This document shows, in pieces, positions 8,358-16,077 of a DNA stretch of 64,000 nucleotides (position 1 is the stretch's first letter; each line of letters starts with the position of its first letter). The stretch is from Mucilaginibacter terrae. GTDB lineage: Bacteria > Bacteroidota > Bacteroidia > Sphingobacteriales > Sphingobacteriaceae. A program made the translations under genes and the position numbers. The DNA is taken from the NCBI RefSeq assembly GCF_031951985.1, contig NZ_JAVLVU010000001.1:124001-188000 (forward strand). Reading direction: 5' to 3'. The notes beneath the pieces are model-generated. The model had not been told where the DNA came from. It made no database searches and worked only from the letters and a program-made list of their open reading frames with translations.

Positions 8358-9458
8358 ATGACAATGAGATTACAATCCAGCCTTATCTTCTTGGGTAAAA
8401 ATGATTTGAAAATTTTCCTCCGACACTTAACAGGTTGGAGTATTTTCATTGGCTACGAGTTAACCTTTATTTTATTCAGTGGCGGGCGCATCGGCAGCCC
8501 ATTTGATATCGCATGTTATTATGCGTTGAATATTGTATTGTTCTATTTCAACGCATTGGTTTTGTTTCCCTTCGGTATCCGTTCCAAGTCCCGTTCGCTC
8601 ATCGTGATCCCCATCCTTGTCGTCTTTGAAATGGTGGCTTACCTGTTGATCAAATATTGCCTTGATTTTTTGTTATCGATCCCTGCTGATGGATTCCCCG
8701 ATGAACTTTCCTATATCAAAATCATGTTGGTACCCAATATTTATAGAGGAATTTATTTCATTGGGTTTAGTGCGCTGTATTGGTCAATCCTAAGAACGAG
8801 CACTTTCCGTAAACGTGCTTTTGATAGTGAAACGAAACAACTCACTACCGAGAAGGAAAATGCCGAACTGGAGCGAAATTTGGCAGAGGCGATGAATGCT
8901 TACCTACAACAGCAGATCAACCCGCATTTACTTTTCAATACGCTGACCTTCATCCACAATACTTACTATAAGTATTCAAAAGCGGCTTCGCAATGTGTTT
9001 TGCTATTGGTTGATATTATGCGTTTTACCTTGGATGATGTAGACATCAACGGCAGAACTAAACTAAGCAAGGAAGTTGAGCAAATTGAGAACTTTATCGA
9101 GATCAACCAGCTCCGGTTCGACCATGAACTTCGGATCGATTTTCGATACCAGGCAGACACGGAATCACCGGTGATTATTCCTTTGATCTTACTGACACTA
9201 ACTGAAAATATTTTTAAGCATGGCTATCTGAGGAAAAAGGATGAACATGCTAAACTTCATATTTCGGTCAATGAGCATAATGAATTAACGTTTTCCAGCT
9301 GGAACCTTAAAAAACACGAGCCGGAAGTTAAGCGTCGCAGATCATTAGGCATCAAAAATGTCATCAAGCGGTTAGAGCACAGCTATAAGCATCAATACGA
9401 TTTGAGGATGGTGGATGAGGAAGAAAGTTTTGGGGTAGAATTAAAGATGCAATTATGA
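8358..9458 (+). CDS. LytS/YehU-type sensor histidine kinase
   Basis: 366 aa. Four or more transmembrane helices occupy about residues 20-150, without a large extracellular domain. A short coiled coil leads to the His_kinase domain, whose phospho-acceptor motif QINPHLLFN has its His at residue 190. The ATPase domain has an LTLTENIFKHG N-box and an SLGIKNV glycine segment. The stop codon overlaps the response-regulator start as ATGA, so they form a two-gene operon. Kinases of this class often sense small molecules or peptides in the membrane. Its position, divergent from the peptide gene, suggests it senses or controls that product, which is inference. Confidence 0.85.
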   Translation: MTMRLQSSLIFLGKNDLKIFLRHLTGWSIFIGYELTFILFSGGRIGSPFDIACYYALNIVLFYFNALVLFPFGIRSKSRSLIVIPILVVFEMVAYLLIKYCLDFLLSIPADGFPDELSYIKIMLVPNIYRGIYFIGFSALYWSILRTSTFRKRAFDSETKQLTTEKENAELERNLAEAMNAYLQQQINPHLLFNTLTFIHNTYYKYSKAASQCVLLLVDIMRFTLDDVDINGRTKLSKEVEQIENFIEINQLRFDHELRIDFRYQADTESPVIIPLILLTLTENIFKHGYLRKKDEHAKLHISVNEHNELTFSSWNLKKHEPEVKRRRSLGIKNVIKRLEHSYKHQYDLRMVDEEESFGVELKMQL

Positions 9459-10186
9459 GTTTAAAATGTTATGTAGTGGATGATGAGCTTCATTCCGTAG
9501 AAATGCTAATAGAGTATATTGAACAAACTGAGGGTTTAGAATTGTATGGATATTCCACAAACCCATTGGTTGCTTTGAATGAGGTAACCAGCGCCGATCC
9601 TCCAGACATTACCTTTCTGGATATTGAAATGCCTGAGCTTTCGGGGATGGAATTTGCACCCCTGGTTAGTCTTTACACGAAGATCGTGATTACTACTGCC
9701 TTCCAAGAGTTCGCGTTTGAAGCATTTGAAAAGGAAGCTTTTGATTTTCTGCTAAAACCCATCAGTTATCCAAGGTTCAGGAGATGTATTCAAAGAATAC
9801 AAAGGACTGTTGCACTGGCAGCACCTGTACAGGAGAAAAAGCGGAACTTCTTTTTTGTCAAAACTGAAACAAGGGGTAAGATGATCAAAGTAGCGATCAA
9901 GGATATTCTTTATGTCGAAGGCGCACAAAATTACATCAAGATCTATGTGGGCAACGAGGTTATTATGCCATACCTTACTATCAACGAGATAGAGCAATAT
10001 TTGCCATTGGATCAGTTTGCCAGGATTCACCAATCCTTTATTGTTAATACAGAACGGATCAAAGCGGTGGAACAAACCAGGATCACCTTAGAAAATAATA
10101 CTCATCTTAATTTAGGGCGGTATTACAAAGAACCCTTTCTTGATAAGATGAACGCCTTGCTACTCAAATCAAGGCGAAAGTTTTAA
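9455..10186 (+). CDS. LytTR-type response regulator
   Basis: 243 aa. The receiver domain has acidic residues VVDDE near the N-terminus, the phospho-acceptor Asp56 in FLDIEMPELSG, and LLKPIS with the conserved Lys. The C-terminal LytTR DNA-binding domain begins near residue 135 (KTETRGKMIKV, DILYVEGAQNYIKIY, then RIHQSFIVN). It is translationally coupled to the kinase. LytTR regulators bind pairs of short repeats upstream of targets; I could not pick out a convincing pair in the 91-bp divergent region. The stop codon converges with the LanB stop, overlapping by 4 bp. Confidence 0.88.
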   Translation: MSLKCYVVDDELHSVEMLIEYIEQTEGLELYGYSTNPLVALNEVTSADPPDITFLDIEMPELSGMEFAPLVSLYTKIVITTAFQEFAFEAFEKEAFDFLLKPISYPRFRRCIQRIQRTVALAAPVQEKKRNFFFVKTETRGKMIKVAIKDILYVEGAQNYIKIYVGNEVIMPYLTINEIEQYLPLDQFARIHQSFIVNTERIKAVEQTRITLENNTHLNLGRYYKEPFLDKMNALLLKSRRKF

Positions 10187-13100
10187 CGGTTCGTTTTGTT
10201 TTTCGCCCGATGAGATTGAAAATATTTGTAGAGCACATAATATACAACCAGTTCGTTATTACGTTGCCGGTCAACGAACAAGCGGTTAATGTGCATATGG
10301 ACCAGGTCCGCTAATAACTGGGTATTTCTTTTGCTTTCAAATTGAGCGGATCTGCGACGTACATTGTTTAAATGTAGCGTGAATAAATTAGCCGAATACC
10401 TTAATCCTAATTTATCGTAAAACATTTCATCACCTAACAAAAGGCCAACTTCCGCTCTCAATTCACGAAATTTCAGATCCAGATCAACTTTCAAGGTTTT
10501 GTCCGAGGAGAATTCTGCATAGAAAATATTAACCATTTGCTCCAAAAAGCTAATCTGTTCGTCAATGTCAGGTATAAATGCTTCTAAAAGTTGTACGACG
10601 GATACGAAGGCAAGGCTGTGGTAGGAGTATGCAAATGTCTTTAGATAAGTTTTTTTGATAAAATTTACCACCAACTCGCTACTGCCGTAAAACATACCCT
10701 CGACTGATTCGATCAGGTCTGCACCGTAGCGCTCCATTTCCCGCTTGTATATATCCGCCTGGTATTCGCGAATTAAATGATATTTAACTGTGCTGTTGAT
10801 GCGTTTTTTCAGGCCGGAAAGAACCAAACCAATGGCATTTTCTTCGATATGTAACCGTAACCTAATATGATAGGCTGAATCCCGATACCGAATGAAAAAC
10901 CAGGAATGAAATTGGCCTTTGTCTATTTGTGACAAATAAGGAAGCAGTTTTTTAACCAGCAATTCGTTTGCTATGGCAGGGTTGCAGTAAAACTTCAGGT
11001 AGAGCCACTTGCTGCCTAACACATAATCAGAAGGAATATGGCTATCTCTCAGAGGGGCATCAGCGCGAATTCCAGGGTAAACTTCCTTCGTTTTAAATAA
11101 GGAAGCAACGAATTGATTAACCATTGTTTGGCTACCCGTATGATCGAGCACAATTGGTGCGGGCCGAATAAATTCCTGTAATACGGCGGGTGAGCCCCGT
11201 TTTAAAGAGTCCAGCAAGAGTTTGACCTCCTCCATATTTTCCAGATCGAATACTAACTGCTGGTCAAAATTGCTCAGGGAGATAAACTGCGGCAAATTCC
11301 GCTTTTCTTTTAACTCATTGAAAATCTTGATAGCCGGGTCTTCTTTTGACCTTTTTAAAAGATCAACCTCATCTGCTGATAAATGCCAGGAGGCCAAACT
11401 TAAAATAGCATGCTTATAGGTAACCCTTGGGTAAGCGGGCATACCAGAAAAGAAATTTTCTAAATGAAAAGTATATGAACCTTGTACGCCCTGATATTGC
11501 AGGTCACAAAGCAAACGAAAAATAGCTAAGTGATTACGGTTGAAATTATAAGCAGAAGAAAGGCGTGGGATTATTACTTTGTTCAAACGTCTGGATTCCA
11601 AAACCAATTGGTCACCAACCACTGAGAGCCATAGATCAGGTAACGCGATCTGTTTTTCTACAGGTAAAGTTGACACGACATTGATTGGTATCTCATATTC
11701 ATAACTATGTGGCCTCCGGTTAATGTTATCTGCATGTTGGTCAGAAAGCTGCCCTATATCCGCGAAGATCACATTAGGATTTGCTCGTTGTTCTTCATTA
11801 ACCATTGACTTTGTTAATGATAACACATCTTTGCTCCAAGCCGCAAACCGGCCGAGTAACGCAGTTGCCGTAACGCCACCAACTGATTCCAGGTAAGTAC
11901 CGTCTTCCAATACCCTAAAAAGTACAGAAATTGTAGGGGGTGAGGGGAGGGCCTGCGTTTTGTTCAACAAGCTTAAATCCTCATCCGTTAAATCGATACG
12001 ATTTGAATTAGGCTTACCAGCCGTCCATTTAGATAACAACATCCGGTGAACACCAGACCATACGACGCTATTTTGGTTAGCCTGCCGCGACATAAATTTC
12101 ACGTCACGTAGTAGATCTGTTTCATTTTCAACATTTTCGAGTGATCCATAACCAATGCCTATATCCGGGTCAAGTGCCTGCAGTAATGATATTTTTTGTT
12201 TGTCATACTTTAGCCTAAAAGCATTGATAAAATCCTGCAACATTGCCGGTTGCTGAGGTGCAACTAAAACGGACATCGCTTTTAAGCCATCGCGTAAATC
12301 ATTTTGGTGGTCAGTGCCAAGGCATCCAGATCTTATCTTACTTTCTAATCCTGCATAAAAGTATTGTTTCGGTTGCTGTTCCTCATTGATACCCAACAGC
12401 TCGTTCAGTCTGCCGCTTATGGAAATAAGTGCTGCTAAGTCGTGTATTTCAACCTTTTTTAAATTTTGCAAAATATCCCCAAACACTTTTTGAAAGCGGT
12501 TAGGCTCAGACGCTTGATCTAACATTCGCTCTAAGTAATCCTGCCCGATAATATTAATCGAGGTATCGCTGATCACAATACCAGCTGTTACCAAAAATGT
12601 CAGATAATCACTGGCTGTATCTTCATCACAACCGGTAATCGACCTGATAAGACCAATGATCTCGTCACCTTTTTTTCTGCCAGAATGCAGGTAATCGAGG
12701 ATGCCGGTGGTCAGCTTATTGCGCTCAAATGATTCCAGATCAAAGAAAATTTGGGGGCTGTTGTCTGAAAAACTCGTTTTTATAAATCTGTAATCCTTAC
12801 TCCAGGGGTAGAGTGCGGGATTAAGCAGGTAGTGCTTCTGGTTAATGTTAAGATTGTTTATCCGCTCTGCGAGTGGTTTTAGGTACGTTTGATCAAAACT
12901 AATATGCGTTTTAAAATTAGCAGGTGATTCCAGTACTATTGCCTCTTTTTCACCCCATTCAATAGTCGTGAATGAAGCAAATGTTCCGAATGGTGTAGGT
13001 CTAAAACACATTCGGTTGAAATATCGCAGAATACTTTTAATTTGCCCATCTGTCAGCAATAGAGGATCAAACTTTTTTTGTTCCAACAATTTATACAGTG

Positions 13101-13227
13101 CAGGGCTGGCAAAGAAAATCGACTTTAAGTTTGGATTTTTTAGCAAAGAATCCAAACTTAAAGAGTAATTCTTAATACTTAAAGATGGCGATCTAAGCAA
13201 TAAAGTCTTTGAGTAGCTGTAATCCAT
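10183..13227 (-). CDS. Full-length LanB-type lantibiotic dehydratase
   Basis: 1014 aa, the expected size for a fused LanB. The N-terminal glutamylation domain contains RYFNRMCFRPTPFG and TFAS near residues 67-85, typical of lantibiotic dehydratases. The elimination/SpaB C-terminal domain starts near residue 745 (WLYLKFYCNP, then HSWFFIRYRDSAYHIRLRLH). Class I enzymes use glutamyl-tRNA to activate Ser/Thr, then eliminate glutamate to give dehydroamino acids. No LanC cyclase, LanT transporter or leader peptidase gene is found anywhere in the cargo. The likely substrate is the peptide at 8075-8266. Gene order and strand suggest it may be transcribed with the upstream XRE-like gene. Confidence 0.9.
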   Translation of the reverse strand: MDYSYSKTLLLRSPSLSIKNYSLSLDSLLKNPNLKSIFFASPALYKLLEQKKFDPLLLTDGQIKSILRYFNRMCFRPTPFGTFASFTTIEWGEKEAIVLESPANFKTHISFDQTYLKPLAERINNLNINQKHYLLNPALYPWSKDYRFIKTSFSDNSPQIFFDLESFERNKLTTGILDYLHSGRKKGDEIIGLIRSITGCDEDTASDYLTFLVTAGIVISDTSINIIGQDYLERMLDQASEPNRFQKVFGDILQNLKKVEIHDLAALISISGRLNELLGINEEQQPKQYFYAGLESKIRSGCLGTDHQNDLRDGLKAMSVLVAPQQPAMLQDFINAFRLKYDKQKISLLQALDPDIGIGYGSLENVENETDLLRDVKFMSRQANQNSVVWSGVHRMLLSKWTAGKPNSNRIDLTDEDLSLLNKTQALPSPPTISVLFRVLEDGTYLESVGGVTATALLGRFAAWSKDVLSLTKSMVNEEQRANPNVIFADIGQLSDQHADNINRRPHSYEYEIPINVVSTLPVEKQIALPDLWLSVVGDQLVLESRRLNKVIIPRLSSAYNFNRNHLAIFRLLCDLQYQGVQGSYTFHLENFFSGMPAYPRVTYKHAILSLASWHLSADEVDLLKRSKEDPAIKIFNELKEKRNLPQFISLSNFDQQLVFDLENMEEVKLLLDSLKRGSPAVLQEFIRPAPIVLDHTGSQTMVNQFVASLFKTKEVYPGIRADAPLRDSHIPSDYVLGSKWLYLKFYCNPAIANELLVKKLLPYLSQIDKGQFHSWFFIRYRDSAYHIRLRLHIEENAIGLVLSGLKKRINSTVKYHLIREYQADIYKREMERYGADLIESVEGMFYGSSELVVNFIKKTYLKTFAYSYHSLAFVSVVQLLEAFIPDIDEQISFLEQMVNIFYAEFSSDKTLKVDLDLKFRELRAEVGLLLGDEMFYDKLGLRYSANLFTLHLNNVRRRSAQFESKRNTQLLADLVHMHINRLFVDRQRNNELVVYYVLYKYFQSHRAKNKTNR

Positions 13228-13322
13228 CTAATAACTGATACATCGAAATATTCAATCATAGATTGATTCGACTGAATTTAAAGAGGAGGATATACCTCAA
13301 TTTAGTAAATCAAGGCGCGGAT

Positions 13323-13718
13323 TTACTTGTTGCTCTTTTTTGACTTTGTTTCGCTTCTTTTATGGTTTGCTTCCTGTAGTGCGATAACTTTCTTTTGAGT
13401 GTCGACAATTTCAATCATGTCTTTAAGCTTATCATCCTTTAACCGTAAATCGGTCTCCAACTCTGTAATCTTATTTTGAAGAGAAATAAAATCCTGACTG
13501 AACATACTCTTTAATGGTTCTTCGTTTAGATAATAAAGAAATAAATTTTTGTTTAAAAGCTTAGACAACAGTATTAATTTGTCAATATCGACTGATTCAC
13601 GTTTATAGATCCCGAACAATGTTGATTCACTTACATTGATATAATCCGCGACAACTTTGGCTTTAAGCCCGCGCTCTTTTACCAATTCATGAATTACCAA
13701 GCCTATAAATACGCCCAT
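13323..13718 (-). CDS. XRE-like DNA-binding protein with C-terminal coiled coil
   Basis: 131 aa from ATG 13718 (MGVFIGLVIHELV); an upstream TTG at 13724 is less likely. Residues about 8-65 form a helix-turn-helix (GLKAKVVADYINVSESTLFG, then YKRESVDIDKLILLS). The second half has heptad-like ISLQNKITELETDLRLKDDKL, indicating a coiled coil for dimerisation, and a Lys-rich tail. It lies 95 bp upstream of lanB on the same strand, and divergent from the RNA/ECF region. A regulator of the RiPP locus is the natural guess, but no operator is proven. Confidence 0.75.
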   Translation of the reverse strand: MGVFIGLVIHELVKERGLKAKVVADYINVSESTLFGIYKRESVDIDKLILLSKLLNKNLFLYYLNEEPLKSMFSQDFISLQNKITELETDLRLKDDKLKDMIEIVDTQKKVIALQEANHKRSETKSKKSNK

Positions 13719-13910
13719 GTACAAATTTCGAGATTGCGGTCGGGCAAAAGGTCAATTGAAACTATGGTATATAGGAAGCAAATACTATCATATTTTAATA
13801 GTTAGGTTATAAAAGTTATATTTGTGATAGGATTTCGTGCTTACACTGTTAAATACGCAAGTAAAAGCTACAATGATTTGAAGAAAATCGAATCCAATTA
13901 AGAAAATTGA

Positions 13911-13918
13911 TATTTTTG
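13911..13918 (+). promoter_or_regulatory. Candidate Bacteroidota -7 box (TATTTTTG)
   Basis: An exact TAnnTTTG match 38 nt before the first pairing segment of the structured RNA. A start near 13925 would produce a transcript containing the whole structure and reading toward the ECF gene. A -33 TTG at normal spacing is missing, so this is only a candidate. Confidence 0.4.
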
Positions 13919-13955
13919 CAGGACTTACCGTTTGTTATTAAGTAGGACTGCTTAC

Positions 13956-14170
13956 GAGCCTCGCAGCTAAATCTGACAATATTTTCCAGCGAGCGTGAGT
14001 GAAGCACCTTAACCCTATACTTATGTTATAGGGTCGGTGCTCGCTTATGTCTATGTTGGAGACTTAGGCCGAAAGGCTTTAGTTGGCTTTGTCAGAGCCA
14101 TGCTACATTTGACTTTGCGAGTTACCGGCCCTGTAGCTTTTGGCCTTAACATCTTTCAAACGCGAGGCTC
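13956..14170 (+). ncRNA. Candidate structured RNA upstream of ECF sigma gene
   Basis: Segments 13956-13964 and 14162-14170 are exact reverse complements (GAGCCTCGC / GCGAGGCTC) and close a domain of about 215 nt. Inside are a branched stem (13988-13993 with 14040-14045; 14005-14008 with 14036-14039), a 7-bp hairpin (14013-14019 / 14027-14033), a GAAA tetraloop hairpin near 14067-14080, a GGCT/AGCC hairpin near 14085-14100, and a 6-bp stem 14102-14107 / 14132-14137. It does not match the conserved cores of tmRNA, RNase P, SRP or cobalamin riboswitch that I know. It could be a leader controlling the ECF gene or a free RNA. Confidence 0.45.
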
Positions 14171-14197
14171 ATATTATTAATCATAATAATGTGAGTA

Positions 14198-14776
14198 ATG
14201 CCCGAGTACAAAAAACTATCTGATCAAGAACTTCTCGTCCTCATCAAGGACGACGATCATTTAGCGTACGAGGAAGTTTATCATCGTTATTACTTTCTTT
14301 TGTTCACCCATGCCTACAAAAAGGTTAACCGGGCTGAGGAAGCTAAAGACGTCATTCAAGATATTTTTACTAAACTTTGGAGCAATCGAAATAACCTATC
14401 AGCCACAAATCTTGCTGGCTACCTATACACCGCTGTCAAAAATAAGGTTTTTGACCTTTATGCCCACGAACGAGTTAAGTTCAACTATGTGCATGCTTTC
14501 CAGGAGTATATAAATAATTATCAATTCAGCGCCGCAGATCATCTTATCCGAGAGAAACAACTCCGTATCGCTATCGATCAGGAGATTGAACAGCTACCGC
14601 CTAAGATGAGGCGCATATTCAACCTAAGCAGGAAGGAACATCTTTCTCATTCAGAAATTGCACAGCAACTTGAAACATCGGAAAACAACGTTTCTAAGCA
14701 TATTAACAATGCGATCCGAATTTTAAAGCTAAAGTTGGGCGTAATATCCTTCCTCTATTTATTTATCATTAAATAA
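14198..14776 (+). CDS. ECF-type RNA polymerase sigma factor
   Basis: 192 aa. Region 2 spans about residues 10-75, with AYEEVYHRYYFLLFTHAYK and VIQDIFTKLWSNR. Region 4 spans about 125-180, with EQLPPKMRRIFNLSR and an HTH LSHSEIAQQLETSENNVSKH. It is the FecI-like partner of the FecR gene that begins 74 bp downstream. In this arrangement the anti-sigma factor, when signalled by a TonB-dependent transducer, frees the sigma factor to transcribe the susC-like operon. It sits directly after the structured RNA region. Confidence 0.9.
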   Translation: MPEYKKLSDQELLVLIKDDDHLAYEEVYHRYYFLLFTHAYKKVNRAEEAKDVIQDIFTKLWSNRNNLSATNLAGYLYTAVKNKVFDLYAHERVKFNYVHAFQEYINNYQFSAADHLIREKQLRIAIDQEIEQLPPKMRRIFNLSRKEHLSHSEIAQQLETSENNVSKHINNAIRILKLKLGVISFLYLFIIK

Positions 14777-14849
14777 TTATAAATAGAGTATTAATAATTT
14801 TCCTTTTTGCTTTTCCCAGCCGTCTTGTGGTTAAATTGACTAAGCTGTT

Positions 14850-15962
14850 ATGACCGAAGATGATATAAAAGATCTCTTTAAAAGATACCAGGAAGGAAAT
14901 TGTACTGTTGAAGAACGTGATGTTTTAGAAAGTTGGTATTTACAATATCACTCTAAGACTGAAAGTCTCCGTACCGAGCAAATTGAAGAATTTGGTAAGG
15001 AGATATTAGCACAACTACCGGCAAAAAATCCGCATCGCCATTTTAAGATGCCCTGGCGTTTACTCACTGCGGCAACATTAGCATTATTCGCCGTTGGCTT
15101 CTCTATCTATCTATTAAAGCCCAATCGCCCCATTACTAAGAATTTTGCATATCACATAAAGCCAGGATCAAATAAAGCTATACTTACACTCGCAAACGGC
15201 TTAAAAGTGAACCTTAATGATGTTAGGAATGGCTTTATTACCAAACAAGATGGAATTACAATCGAAAAAGCTACTAACGGACTTGTCCAGTACAAACAGC
15301 ATGGCAAATTCGCCAGCGTAGCTTTAAACCAGTTAAACACCGTCAGCACACCTAATGGCGGTCAATGGCAAATTAATTTACCGGATGGAACTCATGTTTG
15401 GTTGAATTCAGCATCATCATTGACCTATCCCATATCATTCGACCGCCTGCCTAATAGAAAGGTGAAAATAACAGGTGAGGCCTACTTTGAAGTTGCTAAA
15501 GATAAAAGTCACCCATTTATAGTAGAAGCAGGCAATCAGTTTGTTAAAGTGCTGGGAACTCATTTTAATATCAATTCTTATCCTAATGAGCCTACATTGA
15601 AAACCACACTAATAGAGGGAAGTGTTCAAATTTCGACCACGCAAAAAGAAGTAATATTAAAACCAGGGGAACAAGCAAAAGTATCGAAAGGTAAAATTTC
15701 AATTGCCAAGATCGACACTGAACCTGTCATCGCCTGGAAAGATGGGGATTTCATTTTCAAGGATATTGACTTCAAAACTACTATGCGTCAAATTTCAAGG
15801 TGGTATGACGTAGAGGTGATCTATAAAACTGAACCTGTCAGTTTCACGCCAGGTGGTTGGGTTTCCCGTTCTAAAGACATCAACACCGTTTTGAAAATAA
15901 TGGAATCAACAGAACATGTTCACTTCAAAGTTGACGGAAGGAGGATCGTGGTTACCCAATAG
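14850..15962 (+). CDS. FecR-family anti-sigma factor / signal transducer
   Basis: 370 aa. The cytoplasmic N-terminal anti-sigma region (about 1-65) includes LFKRYQEGNCTVEERDVLESW. One transmembrane helix (about 73-90) follows. The periplasmic FecR domain includes VSTPNGGQWQINLPDGTHVWLNS at about residues 165-190 and GEAYFEVAKD, and the C-terminal DUF4974-like part includes DFKTTMRQISRWYDVEV. It would receive a signal from the STN domain of the adjacent SusC-like receptor and control the ECF factor. A strong inverted repeat follows the gene. Confidence 0.9.
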   Translation: MTEDDIKDLFKRYQEGNCTVEERDVLESWYLQYHSKTESLRTEQIEEFGKEILAQLPAKNPHRHFKMPWRLLTAATLALFAVGFSIYLLKPNRPITKNFAYHIKPGSNKAILTLANGLKVNLNDVRNGFITKQDGITIEKATNGLVQYKQHGKFASVALNQLNTVSTPNGGQWQINLPDGTHVWLNSASSLTYPISFDRLPNRKVKITGEAYFEVAKDKSHPFIVEAGNQFVKVLGTHFNINSYPNEPTLKTTLIEGSVQISTTQKEVILKPGEQAKVSKGKISIAKIDTEPVIAWKDGDFIFKDIDFKTTMRQISRWYDVEVIYKTEPVSFTPGGWVSRSKDINTVLKIMESTEHVHFKVDGRRIVVTQ

Positions 15963-15987
15963 AATTTTACTCCCTTTCCAAAAGGAA

Positions 15988-16016
15988 GGCCAGGTGTGCT
16001 GGAAACACAACTGGCC
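15988..16016 (+). terminator. Inverted repeat between fecR and susC
   Basis: GGCCAG (15988-15993) pairs with CTGGCC (16011-16016), with an inner TGTG/CACA pair. It ends 61 bp before susC. There is no T-tract, so it may be an attenuator or processing site that sets different levels of fecR and susC. Confidence 0.45.
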
Positions 16017-16077
16017 CGGTAGCTGGAAATACGCTAATTAATTTCTCAAGTCATCAACATTTTTCACAACTAAACAA

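Larger units (their letters stand above)
13725..14197 (+). other. Long intergenic region with promoter-like boxes and structured RNA
   Basis: No convincing protein gene is seen. Two TAnnTTTG boxes read on the plus strand: TATATTTG at 13817-13824 and TATTTTTG at 13911-13918; neither has a clear TTG at the usual distance. Pairing segments dominate 13956-14170, annotated separately. The ECF sigma gene starts at 14198. Confidence 0.6.

Noticed and set aside
13711-13727. TGTACATG near the XRE gene start as a fifth ICE operator
   Set aside because: The CCTACC and GGTG arms are missing and no TTTG follows at 35 nt.
13956-14170. tmRNA, RNase P RNA, SRP RNA or cobalamin riboswitch
   Set aside because: None of their conserved core strings is present, and the size and closing stem do not match.
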